13,106 nucleotides of DNA from positions 1-13,106 of the forward strand of contig CAUGMN010000069.1 in the NCBI GenBank assembly GCA_959600635.1. The letters run 5' to 3'. The DNA is from QAMX01 sp003149835 (GTDB taxonomy: Bacteria; Bacillota; Clostridia; Oscillospirales; QAMX01). The notes beneath the pieces are model-generated. The model was not told the origin of the DNA and ran no database searches. It saw only the letters and a list, made by a program, of their open reading frames with translations. The position numbers were made by a program, and so were the translations under genes. Positions 6,244 through 13,106 of the stretch are shown in pieces. Within the stretch, counting starts at the first letter, position 1; each line of letters starts with the position of its first letter.

Positions 6244-7554
6244 TTGTCCGTGAAGAAAAAACTGGTGCTGATCTCGCATGACGCGCTTGTCGGCGAGGAT
6301 CTCGCGTATTTGCAAAAGAGCGAGCCGTTCCGCTCGCTGCTTCGCGACGGCGCGAGGATTCGGTCGTTGCGCTCAATTTATCCGACCGTCACCTATCCGG
6401 CGCACGCGTCGCTGATCACCGGCGTGTATCCGGAGCGGCACGGCGTGGTCGGCAACGAGGTGTGTTCGATCGGCACGCTCGGCGCGCCGTGGAACTGGTT
6501 CCGTCCCGCCAACAAATCAAAGTCGCTGTTTACCGCCGCCAAGGAAGCGGGGATGACGACGGCGGCCGTCTTCTGGCCTGTTACGGGCAACGACCCGGAC
6601 ATCGATTATCTGGTAGACGAATACTGGCCGCAGTCGCCGGACGAGACGATGCGGGAGGCGCTGCTGCGCGCCGGGACGAGCGAGGCGCTCTATGACGCCG
6701 TCGTTGAAAATCGACTTGGCCTGCTGGGCGGATCCCCAAGACCGGTACACCCGCAGTTCGACGAGTTCGTCGTCGCCGTGGCCTGCGATATCATCGAGAC
6801 GTACAAACCCGATCTGATCGCGCTGCACCCGGCCAACGTCGACGCCGCGCGCCATGGAAACGGCGTTTTTTCCGAGCCGATAACGCAGTCGCTGGACGAA
6901 GTCGCCAGAATGACGCAGGACGTGATCGACGCGGCCAAGCGCGCCGGCACGTTTGAAGAGACGGATTTTGTGATCCTCAGCGACCACGGACAGATGGACG
7001 TCACGCGCGCCGTCAATCCCAACGTCGTCTTTGCCGAGCGCGGCCTGATCAAGACCGACGATGCGGGCAATTTTCTCGATTACAGCGCCTTTTGCCAGTC
7101 CTGCGGGATGAGCGCTTATGTCTATCTGAAAAATCCCTCCAACCTCGGCGTGCAGGAGACGGTCGCCGACCTGCTCGAAGAAATGCGGCGCGACGGGCGC
7201 TATGGAATCTCCGAGGTTCTGACCCGAGAAGAAGCCGCGCGTCGGGAGCACCTGTACGGGAGTTTCTCCTTTGTCATCGAGACCGACGGCACGACGACGT
7301 TTGGAAACCGCTGGACGCCGCCGGTGTCGTCGCCGCTGACGAACTCGGATTACCGCTTCGGGCTGGCGACGCACGGCTATCTGCCCGATAAGGGCGCGCA
7401 GCCCGTCTTCATCGGCTGCGGCCCCTCGTTCCGAAAGGGCGCAAGCGTCGAGCGCCGGCCGCTCGTCGACTGCGCGCCGACCTGCGCGGCGGCTCTCGGG
7501 CTGTCGATGCCGTGGGCGCAGGGGCAGGCTGTGACCGAACTCTTGAATCACTGA
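6244..7554 (+). CDS. Type I phosphodiesterase / nucleotide pyrophosphatase-like enzyme (alkaline phosphatase superfamily)
   Basis: The likely start is TTG 6244, 6 nt after AGAGGGG; GTG 6250 is the alternative. The product is about 436 residues. Visible motifs match the NPP/type I phosphodiesterase family: an N-terminal metal-site region ISHD (D13), nucleophile loop P-T-V-T50-Y-P-A-H-A-S, second metal set D200 and H204 (VDAARHG), SDHG (D247, H248) and a late THGY (H377). All expected two-metal ligands and the Thr nucleophile are therefore present. The family hydrolyses phosphodiester or pyrophosphate bonds, for example in nucleotides, nucleotide sugars or phosphoglycerol-type groups. No signal peptide is seen, so the protein is probably cytoplasmic. 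It sits between a lipoprotein and a glycoside hydrolase in one operon, which favours a sugar-phosphodiester substrate over nucleic acid metabolism. Confidence 0.9.
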   Translation: MSVKKKLVLISHDALVGEDLAYLQKSEPFRSLLRDGARIRSLRSIYPTVTYPAHASLITGVYPERHGVVGNEVCSIGTLGAPWNWFRPANKSKSLFTAAKEAGMTTAAVFWPVTGNDPDIDYLVDEYWPQSPDETMREALLRAGTSEALYDAVVENRLGLLGGSPRPVHPQFDEFVVAVACDIIETYKPDLIALHPANVDAARHGNGVFSEPITQSLDEVARMTQDVIDAAKRAGTFEETDFVILSDHGQMDVTRAVNPNVVFAERGLIKTDDAGNFLDYSAFCQSCGMSAYVYLKNPSNLGVQETVADLLEEMRRDGRYGISEVLTREEAARREHLYGSFSFVIETDGTTTFGNRWTPPVSSPLTNSDYRFGLATHGYLPDKGAQPVFIGCGPSFRKGASVERRPLVDCAPTCAAALGLSMPWAQGQAVTELLNH

Positions 7555-7575
7555 TGCGGAAAGGGAGCGGAGAAT

Positions 7576-10236
7576 ATGAAGCAAACGGAAAACCGGACAG
7601 ACTATGCGGGGCTGAACGGGACGCACTCGATTCGTGTGCCCGATTGGGGGCCGTTTTCAAAGCGGCTGATGGGGATTTCGCATGTGGCGAATCCGGCCTA
7701 TGGGTATCGGCTTGATTTCTGCGCGTATCCGCAGCGGCAGCGCGGCCGGGCCTTTGTGCCGTATATAGGCAGCGGCTACCACCCGTGGGAGGCGAACGCC
7801 GACCTGACCTACTATGTTCACCGCCATGACATTGAGTGGAAAGATCAGGTCTACTGCGACATGGCCTATTATCAAATCGCGCCGGATTCATGGGTCTGCC
7901 GCGCGGAATTTGTCAACAAGAGCGGTCGGACGCAGAACTTTGAGCTGCACAATCAGGCTTCTATGATCTATACGACCGGCCTCTCCCCGAGCTCATTGGA
8001 GCTGATCCCGGCGCGGCCGCGCCTTGCCGTCGGCGACCGGTGGTTCGGCGCCGAACATCCGGAGGAGTTTGTCAGCGGCTCGGTCACGGCGGCGGAGAGC
8101 CTGCAATATAACGGCGCGATGAAAGGCGAGCACCTGGAAAGCGGCTTTGTCGACGCGGTCGGTCTGCGCTTTAACCGCGCCGCGGGAGACAGGGTCAGCT
8201 ATACGATTACCGTGCCGGAGACTGCTGAGCTGCCGCACCTGCTGATTCGCTACCGGCTCGAAGCTGGAAAGCGGGCGTCGCTGCGTTTCAGCGGTCTGTA
8301 CGGTGGGACGGCGGTTTTATCGGGCGGCGAGGGCTTTCTGCTGCATGATCTGCGCCTCTGGAAAAAAACGCCCGGCGACTATCAATTCAGCATCGAGGGC
8401 TTGGGCGGCGACGCGCTCATTCTGGACGGCTTTTTACTCTGCGAGGAAAACCATACGGGCGCGACGAGCTTTGAGCCCGGTAAAAACGAGCGCCGGCCGC
8501 GCATCGTTGGCAGCACGGCGCATGCCGCGGCGCTGAAATATGACAACTGCCCCTATTATTACGGCGTCGCCGCCGACAACCGCTATCGAACGGCCTTTGT
8601 CAACCGCTACGATCCGGCCTCCGACGAGTTTGTGCTCGACCTGATCAACAGTACGGTTCGGCTGCCGGAAAAGGGGAGCGTCGTGGTCTACACGAGCCTT
8701 TGCGCTTGCAACAGCGCCGAGGCTGTTCAGGCGTGGCTGGCCGAACCCGCGCCGGAGCCGTCCGCGCTCGAACGGGCGTATCGCCGCATCCGAAAGACGG
8801 CGGTGCGCTTTGAGGGCAACGGCGCGGGCAGGCGGTATGAGCGCAGCCAGAACCGCATGGCGGCGATGACGATGACGAACATCGTCTATCCGGTTCGCTG
8901 CATGGGGCAATTTGTCAAGCACTTTACGCCCGGCCGCGGCTGGGACTGTCTGTATACATGGGACTCCGGCTTTATCGGCCTTGGCCTCGACGAATTCAGC
9001 TTAGAACGCGCCGTTGAAAACCTCAACGCCTACCTGACGGACGAGGGCGACCGCGAGCGCGCCTTTATCCATCACGGGACGCCGCTGCCGGTGCAGGCGT
9101 ATTTGTATCAGGACATCTACAATAAGAGCGGCGACGCGGCGTTTCTCGCCCATTACTACGGCCGCGTCAAGGGTTTCCACACCTTTTTGAGCGGCAGAAG
9201 TGTGGGTTCAACGACGGCGGAGTTTCGCTCGGGGCTGCTGAAAACATGGGATTATTTTTACAATTCCGGCGGCTGGGACGATTATCCGGCTCAGGTTTTC
9301 AGCCGCAAAAACGGGCTGTATCCGCGCGTCGCGCCGATGGTCACAAACGTCCATTTTATCAATCTCTGCAAAATCCTCGCTATCGCCGCGCAGCGTTCAG
9401 GCAGAGCAGAGGACGTTTCGACGTATGAAGGGGATATCGCGCGCGTTGCGCGGGCCATCGACCTCTACGCATGGGACGAAGCGGCGCAGACGTATTCCTA
9501 TGTTCTTCACGACGAGGCAGGCGAGGCGGCCGGAGTGCTGCGCGACGGCGCGGGCGTCAACCACGACATGGGCCTCGACGGGCTGTATCCCGTGCTGGCG
9601 GGGCTGTGCGACCGGGAACGGGAGGAAACGCTGCTCCGAAAGCTCTTTGACTCCAAACGTTTTTGGTCCCCGGTCGGGCTTTCGACGGTCGATATGACCG
9701 CGCCTTATTACAACCCCGACGGATACTGGAACGGATCGGTCTGGATGCCGCACCAGTGGTTTTTCTTTAAATGCTTGTTCGATCTCGGCCGGCCGGAGCT
9801 TTCCTACCAAATCGCCAAGCGCGGCTTGGAGGTCTGGAAGCGCGAAAACGACGCGACCTATGACTGTTTCGAGGTGTTCGATATCGCGTCGGGCCGGGGA
9901 CAGGGCTGCCAGCATTTCAGCGGTCTGTCTACGCCGGTCATGAAATGGTATGCCGCGCTCTACCGGCCGGGGACGGTCACGGCGGGGATCGAGACGCTCG
10001 TCGATGCTCTGGACTATGACGAAACCTCCGGCGCGCTGACGGCGGAGCTGACGGCTTACGGCGGGCGCATGGGACTGCTTTGTTCCGTTGGCGAGGCTGC
10101 GGCTTACCGCGTATCGGTCAACGGCGAGCCGGTTGACGGCGCGGTGCTGGAACCGGGGACGGTCGCGCTTTCGCTGGAAACCGGCGCGTCTCTGCGCGCG
10201 CCGCGGCCGTATCGCATCGAGATCGTTCCCTGCTGA
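7576..10236 (+). CDS. Large (alpha/alpha)6-barrel glycoside hydrolase (MGH1/GH63-like)
   Basis: ATG 7576 follows an AAGGGAG/GGAG site, 21 nt after the phosphodiesterase stop, and encodes 886 residues. The N-terminal beta-sandwich (about 1-400) is interrupted near 150-292 by a separate beta-rich segment resembling a carbohydrate-binding module. The catalytic barrel covers about 420-800 and shows the family motifs: GRGWDCLYTWDSGF (456-466, D463), GWDDYP (566-571), GYWNGSVWMPHQW (716-728) and DCFEVFD with E766. By analogy with GH63/MGH enzymes, an Asp in the first or second motif would be the acid and E766 the base; this is an inference. A short C-terminal beta region ends the protein. There is no signal peptide, so it probably acts in the cytoplasm on an imported oligosaccharide. 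Relatives cleave alpha-linked glucosides, mannosylglycerate or related compounds; the substrate is unknown. Confidence 0.85.
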   Translation: MKQTENRTDYAGLNGTHSIRVPDWGPFSKRLMGISHVANPAYGYRLDFCAYPQRQRGRAFVPYIGSGYHPWEANADLTYYVHRHDIEWKDQVYCDMAYYQIAPDSWVCRAEFVNKSGRTQNFELHNQASMIYTTGLSPSSLELIPARPRLAVGDRWFGAEHPEEFVSGSVTAAESLQYNGAMKGEHLESGFVDAVGLRFNRAAGDRVSYTITVPETAELPHLLIRYRLEAGKRASLRFSGLYGGTAVLSGGEGFLLHDLRLWKKTPGDYQFSIEGLGGDALILDGFLLCEENHTGATSFEPGKNERRPRIVGSTAHAAALKYDNCPYYYGVAADNRYRTAFVNRYDPASDEFVLDLINSTVRLPEKGSVVVYTSLCACNSAEAVQAWLAEPAPEPSALERAYRRIRKTAVRFEGNGAGRRYERSQNRMAAMTMTNIVYPVRCMGQFVKHFTPGRGWDCLYTWDSGFIGLGLDEFSLERAVENLNAYLTDEGDRERAFIHHGTPLPVQAYLYQDIYNKSGDAAFLAHYYGRVKGFHTFLSGRSVGSTTAEFRSGLLKTWDYFYNSGGWDDYPAQVFSRKNGLYPRVAPMVTNVHFINLCKILAIAAQRSGRAEDVSTYEGDIARVARAIDLYAWDEAAQTYSYVLHDEAGEAAGVLRDGAGVNHDMGLDGLYPVLAGLCDREREETLLRKLFDSKRFWSPVGLSTVDMTAPYYNPDGYWNGSVWMPHQWFFFKCLFDLGRPELSYQIAKRGLEVWKRENDATYDCFEVFDIASGRGQGCQHFSGLSTPVMKWYAALYRPGTVTAGIETLVDALDYDETSGALTAELTAYGGRMGLLCSVGEAAAYRVSVNGEPVDGAVLEPGTVALSLETGASLRAPRPYRIEIVPC

Positions 10237-10336
10237 CCGCAGGCGTGTAAAAATAAATTTTTCTTGTATAAAACAGAGAAAAACGGAAAAGCTTATATCG
10301 TGACATAAATTCTATATGAGAACGGAGTTGCTTTAT

Positions 10337-10537
10337 ATGAGCTTTTTTGACCGTCTGGCGCTGATCTTAGTGATCATCGGGGCGCTGAACTGGGGAAGCG
10401 TCGGAATATTCAAGTTTGACTTTGTCCAGGCTATCTGCGGCGACATGTCGACGTTATCGAGAATCATCTTTGCTCTCGTCGGCATCGCGGGGCTTTGGTG
10501 CATTTCGCTTTTGTTCCGGGACAGACACAACGACTGA
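10337..10537 (+). CDS. DUF378 small membrane protein
   Basis: The start is ATG 10337, preceded by CGGAG with a 9-nt spacer; an upstream in-frame ATG at 10316 lacks a ribosome site. The product has 66 residues, the usual size of the family. It begins MSFFDRLALILVIIGALNWG, the DUF378 signature, and has two transmembrane helices (about 6-25 and 41-60) and a short charged tail (RDRHND). The function is unknown. The gene appears monocistronic, with an AT-rich upstream stretch (10247-10310) and a strong terminator right after it. I could not identify a convincing promoter pair in the AT-rich stretch. Confidence 0.9.
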   Translation: MSFFDRLALILVIIGALNWGSVGIFKFDFVQAICGDMSTLSRIIFALVGIAGLWCISLLFRDRHND

Positions 10538-10551
10538 GTTTGAATCATCCG

Positions 10552-10581
10552 AAGGAGGGGCGTCGCCCCTCCTTTTCTTTT
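10552..10581 (+). terminator. Rho-independent terminator after the DUF378 gene
   Basis: A perfect 10-bp stem, AAGGAGGGGC (10552-10561) with GCCCCTCCTT (10565-10574), is closed by the loop GTC and followed by TTTTCTTTT. It starts 14 nt after the stop codon. Confidence 0.95.
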
Positions 10582-10654
10582 GTGTGTGAAACATTACAGC
10601 GTGGAAAAGAATGTCGCAAAAAATGGGCTCATGTTGTTTTTGAGAGTCGACCGA

Positions 10655-10683
10655 TTGCAATATTTTTGCCGTTGTGATATAAT
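10655..10683 (+). promoter_or_regulatory. Promoter of the MgtC-family gene
   Basis: TTGCAA (10655-10660, four of six matches to TTGACA), a 17-bp spacer and a perfect TATAAT (10678-10683) with an extended TGA just upstream (TG at 10675-10676). The start point would be near 10690, giving a leader of about 139 nt before ATG 10829. Confidence 0.78.
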
Positions 10684-10828
10684 GAATCAAGAAAACGGCG
10701 TGCAGAAATGAAACCAAAATCTGTCTGGACGGTGAAAAAAGAGGCATAGCGGCTGGCTTGTGCCGAATAAAAATCAAACGGACGGTTATCATTTCGTACC
10801 TATAAACAGAAAGGCATTTTTAGAAAAA

Positions 10829-11521
10829 ATGATAGAACAGCTTGACTTTATACGGGATTTGACACTGCTGTCCTCGGCGATTCGATTGGTGATCGCCATG
10901 CTGTTCGGCGGCATTATGGGGATGGAGCGCGGGCTGAAAAAACGGCCGGCGGGCTTTCGGACGTATATGCTCGTCTGCGTGGGCTCGGCGCTTGTGATGC
11001 TGACGAACCAATATTTGATCAATACATATGCGCTCGCCGATCCGGGGCGTCTCGGCGCGCAGGTCATCAGCGGCATCGGTTTTCTCGGCGCGGGTACGAT
11101 CATCGTCACCGGACGCAATCAGGTCAAGGGGCTGACGACCGCCGCCGGTCTATGGGCCGCCGCCTGTTTAGGCTTGGCCATCGGCATCGGTTTTATCGAG
11201 ATCGCCGTGATGGCGTTTGTACTGATGTATGCGTCGCTGACGGTTTTTCACAAGATCGACAAGTTTTTTGTCGGCCGTTCGCGGATTTTGGATCTGCTCG
11301 TCGAGTTCAAATCCATCCAGTATATGAACGGTTTTATGAAAATGCTGCGCGAAAAGGGCATCAAAATGTCCAACATCGAATATATCCGCAACAACGACGA
11401 CGGAAGCGATTCAACGGCTATCGTCGTGACGCTGGTTTTGAAGCAGCACGGGACGCACGCGGACTTTATCAGCGAGCTGACGACCATCGAGGGGATTAAG
11501 AACATCGAAGAAATTTTATAG
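10829..11521 (+). CDS. MgtC/SapB-family membrane protein
   Basis: From ATG 10829 the product is 230 residues, the typical length. The frame extends left to GTG 10760, but that extension has no family similarity and no good ribosome site. The chosen start has only a weak AGAAAGG 14 nt upstream. The MgtC signatures are clear: GGIMGMERGLKKRPAGFRTY (27-46), ISGIGFLGAGTI (80-91) and VKGLTTAAGLWAAACLGLAIG (99-119). There are about four to five transmembrane helices within 15-142, followed by a soluble ACT-like C-terminal domain (about 153-230). MgtC proteins affect Mg2+ adaptation, membrane potential and, in pathogens, survival in macrophages; many commensals carry them too, and the biochemical activity is unsettled. 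The gene appears monocistronic and converges on the DUF4430 lipoprotein gene. Confidence 0.92.
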   Translation: MIEQLDFIRDLTLLSSAIRLVIAMLFGGIMGMERGLKKRPAGFRTYMLVCVGSALVMLTNQYLINTYALADPGRLGAQVISGIGFLGAGTIIVTGRNQVKGLTTAAGLWAAACLGLAIGIGFIEIAVMAFVLMYASLTVFHKIDKFFVGRSRILDLLVEFKSIQYMNGFMKMLREKGIKMSNIEYIRNNDDGSDSTAIVVTLVLKQHGTHADFISELTTIEGIKNIEEIL

Positions 11522-11543
11522 AAAGAGAACTGCACGGGGGATG

Positions 11544-11567
11544 CGGTACGGCCGGAAGACCGTACCG
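11544..11567 (+). other. Hairpin just after the MgtC gene, no U-tract
   Basis: CGGTACGG (11544-11551) and CCGTACCG (11560-11567) form a perfect 8-bp stem with an 8-nt loop, 22 nt after the MgtC stop. No U-run follows, so it is not a classical terminator. It could protect the 3' end of the transcript or be a protein-binding site. Confidence 0.4.
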
Positions 11568-11709
11568 ATGTCGGAGTTGGCGGCTCGGAACGGCAATCCG
11601 GAAAGCGGGCGTTTGTTTGGAAAAGACGATTACCTGAATCTGTTTCACAGCAGATTTTGCGGGAAACGTTATGATAAGGGCAAACGCCCATTAGACGCTT
11701 TTTTGAAAG

Positions 11710-11757
11710 CGGCAGCGCCGGTGAGGAGATCATTTCTCCTCACCGGCGCTGCCGTTT
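11710..11757. terminator. Long perfect hairpin between convergent genes, likely bidirectional terminator
   Basis: Arms 11710-11729 and 11735-11754 are perfectly complementary over 20 bp (CGGCAGCGCC... paired with ...GGCGCTGCCG) around a 5-nt loop. AAG/TTT flanks extend the stem by about 3 bp. A second small stem, CGCTTT/AAAGCG, abuts it on the left. It lies between the convergent MgtC and lipoprotein genes, 34 nt from the lipoprotein stop. The U-tracts are short on both strands, so efficiency is uncertain. Confidence 0.65.
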
Positions 11758-11787
11758 GTCAAACGGAAAAGAATCGCCGCGGCCGGT

Positions 11788-12570
11788 TTATGAACCCAAA
11801 AGCTCTCTGATATCTTTGCCGAGGTTCATCGTGTAATAGAACACGACTTCGTCGCCCGCGGAAAGAGCGGTTCCGCCCACGCCCTTGGAGGCGTAGACGC
11901 CGTTGACCGCATAGACCCAGCCTGCCAGCGGCCCTAACTCGAATTCTTTCAAGCCGCAGAGCGACTTGACGTAGGCGAACGCGCCGGAACCGCTCGTATC
12001 CAGCGCGAGCTTCTGCTCGTCGCAGAACCTTAGCAGCCCGTCGAGCACGGTTTCACAGTCGTCAATCGCTACCTGCGCGCGCGCGCAGAGAATCTTTCCC
12101 TCCGCGCCGACGACGGTGAAGTACGCAGCCGCAGCCGCCGGCGTCGTCAAGGAGCTTTGCTCGGTAGACGGCTCGGCTGTCGTCGCGGGAGCCGTGACCG
12201 AGGCGGTGGCGCCGGCCGTCGACTGGGGCAGAGTCACCGGCGGCGGGGCCGCCGTCGTGACGGCAGACGCTTCGCTTGCTTCGGAGACCGTCGCGACGAC
12301 AGCCTGCGTGGTGGCCGGCGCTTCGGAGACCGGAGTTGAGGCCGGTTCGGATAAAGCGCTCACAGACGCTGCCGGCGTCGTTTCGCTCGCCGGCGTCGCC
12401 GGCGAAAGAGAGGCGCTGCCGGACGTGTTTTCCGGGGAGGACAAGCCGGTATGAACCGGCGCGGAACCGCTGTCGGCCGTATCAAACGGCTGGCCGTCCG
12501 CCGAGCAGGAAACAAACAGACAGACGAGCAGAAGCAGAGGGAGCAGGCGCTTTACGAAAGCGATCTTCAT
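11788..12570 (-). CDS. DUF4430 (transcobalamin C-terminal-like) lipoprotein
   Basis: The product has 260 residues from ATG 12570, with AAGGGG 9 nt upstream. A signal peptide (KRLLPLLLLVCLFVS) ends in a lipobox with C22, so the protein should be lipid-anchored outside the cell. Residues about 30-148 are an Ala/Ser/Thr/Pro-rich low-complexity linker. The C-terminal domain (150-250) has the DUF4430 pattern: a VLDGLLRFC segment, then GWVYAVNGVYASKGVGGTALSAGDEVVFYY (217-246), and ends in a beta strand. This domain resembles the C-terminal beta domain of transcobalamin and intrinsic factor, which closes over cobalamin. Ligand binding here is inference only. The ATG overlaps the upstream stop (ATGA, 12567-12570), so the two genes are translationally coupled and probably act together. 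The gene ends at the convergent hairpin at 11710-11757. Confidence 0.85.
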   Translation of the reverse strand: MKIAFVKRLLPLLLLVCLFVSCSADGQPFDTADSGSAPVHTGLSSPENTSGSASLSPATPASETTPAASVSALSEPASTPVSEAPATTQAVVATVSEASEASAVTTAAPPPVTLPQSTAGATASVTAPATTAEPSTEQSSLTTPAAAAAYFTVVGAEGKILCARAQVAIDDCETVLDGLLRFCDEQKLALDTSGSGAFAYVKSLCGLKEFELGPLAGWVYAVNGVYASKGVGGTALSAGDEVVFYYTMNLGKDIRELLGS

Positions 12571-13106
12571 TTGCCGGCCCCTTCAAGGATTGCCGCCAGC
12601 GAGACGGCGGCTTCGCCGCGGGTAATCGCAGCGGAATCGGCAAAGCTTCCCGTGATTTGCGCGGAGAGAACGTCGGAGACGATCTGATAGAACGCTTCCA
12701 AAGAGACCGTTGCGGCGGCGTCAAAATTTTCCGCGTCGATTCCCGCCGTTTCCGCAAGCCGCGCGAGCGCGCCGCCGTACCAAACGGTATTTTCTTCGTC
12801 GGTCGGCGCCGCACCGGTCATGCGGTCAAGCGTGACGAGCAGTTCGGCAATGGTCAGAGCTTCGCCGGCGGCGGCGTTCCGCACCGGCCGGCCAACGATG
12901 ATACCGCGGTTATAGAGCGTTTCAAATGCCTTCGCCGCCGCGCCGGCCGTTGCGCCGTCGGTAAAGATCGCGTCAGCCGCGGAGCAGTCGTAGGCAAAGG
13001 ACGCATAAGCGGAGACGCCGGAGCTCAGCTCGCTCTCGGCGAGCAGGGCCTGATAGGTCGCGTAGAGGTTGGCGCTCTCCTCGCCGAGCGCATGGGCATA
13101 GCCGCC
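12567..13106 (-). CDS. Surface protein with SLH-like repeats, C-terminal part (5' end outside window)
   Basis: The frame is open from the right edge to TGA at 12567-12569, giving 179 residues of a longer protein. The first visible stretch, GGYAHALGEESANLYATYQALLA, resembles the repeats of prenyltransferase/squalene-cyclase-type alpha/alpha barrels (GGF...S...T.QALLAL). It is followed by SLH-like blocks: SFAYDCSAADAI...AFETLYNRGIIVGRP, ALTIAELLVTLDRMTG, WYGGALARLAETAGI and SFADSAAITRGEAAVSLAAILEGAG. SLH domains anchor proteins to pyruvylated cell-wall polymers, which suggests a wall-attached protein. The repeats are degenerate, so the SLH call is moderate. A GTG at 12884 is not the start, since similar sequence continues upstream. 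It is coupled by a 4-nt overlap to the DUF4430 lipoprotein gene. Confidence 0.72.
   Translation of the reverse strand, partial: GGYAHALGEESANLYATYQALLAESELSSGVSAYASFAYDCSAADAIFTDGATAGAAAKAFETLYNRGIIVGRPVRNAAAGEALTIAELLVTLDRMTGAAPTDEENTVWYGGALARLAETAGIDAENFDAAATVSLEAFYQIVSDVLSAQITGSFADSAAITRGEAAVSLAAILEGAGK

Noticed and set aside
6517..7626. 369-codon minus-strand frame opposite the phosphodiesterase gene
   Set aside because: It is antisense to an enzyme with all catalytic motifs intact, and its product has low-complexity Arg-rich sequence typical of a shadow frame.
10228..10263. Terminator after the large glycosidase gene
   Set aside because: Only a 5-bp CCTGC/GCAGG stem overlaps the stop codon, and the T-run lies over 15 nt further on; too weak to call.
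10760..10828. N-terminal extension of the MgtC protein from GTG 10760
   Set aside because: The extra 23 residues are not typical of MgtC proteins, and the nearest GAGG is 15 nt away; ATG 10829 gives the normal family length.
11541..11810. 89-codon plus-strand frame after the MgtC gene
   Set aside because: It runs through an 8-bp hairpin and the 20-bp terminator stem and overlaps the end of the convergent lipoprotein gene; no recognisable domain or ribosome site.

Overview
The window is a GC-rich chromosomal segment, most likely from an uncultured Gram-positive Clostridia (Bacillota) bacterium. This is inferred from strong GGAGG-type ribosome binding sites, Thr/Pro-rich linkers behind lipoprotein signal peptides, an SLH-like surface protein, and the mix of RadA, HlyC/CorC, DUF378 and MgtC genes. 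The exact lineage cannot be fixed from the sequence. I see no tRNA, rRNA, CRISPR array, insertion sequence or phage gene.

Layout. Positions 1-633 (+) hold the C-terminal end of RadA. It converges on a CNNM/CorC (HlyC-type) membrane protein at 832-2148 (-), and a hairpin terminator serves each gene in the gap between them. The membrane-protein gene has its own promoter (about 2408-2437) and a leader of about 250 nt. That leader carries an unlisted 44-codon proline-rich ORF (2206-2340) with a Shine-Dalgarno, reminiscent of MgtL-type magnesium leader peptides. A HAD-family hydrolase (2495-3226, -) follows. It is divergent from a run of four plus-strand genes (3424-10236): a membrane-anchored phosphodiester glycosidase (NAGPA domain), a lipoprotein with a GH43-like beta-propeller, a type I phosphodiesterase/alkaline phosphatase-superfamily enzyme, and a large (alpha/alpha)6-barrel glycoside hydrolase of the MGH1/GH63-like type. 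The last three form a tight operon (gaps of 11 and 21 nt). I read the four as a candidate system acting on a phosphodiester-containing glycan, with two exported and two apparently cytoplasmic members.

Next come a small DUF378 membrane protein with a textbook terminator, and an MgtC/SapB-family membrane protein with a strong promoter. A perfect 20-bp hairpin separates MgtC from a minus-strand pair running off the right edge: the C-terminus of a surface protein with alpha/alpha-barrel-like and SLH-like sequence, then a DUF4430 (transcobalamin C-terminal-like) lipoprotein joined by an ATGA overlap. Together these two resemble the two halves of the transcobalamin/intrinsic-factor fold, which suggests corrinoid or other small-ligand capture at the cell surface.

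The most promising observations are the proline-rich leader ORF upstream of the CNNM/CorC gene, the four-gene phosphoglycan cluster, and the split transcobalamin-like pair. All functional readings are inference from motifs; no search was run.
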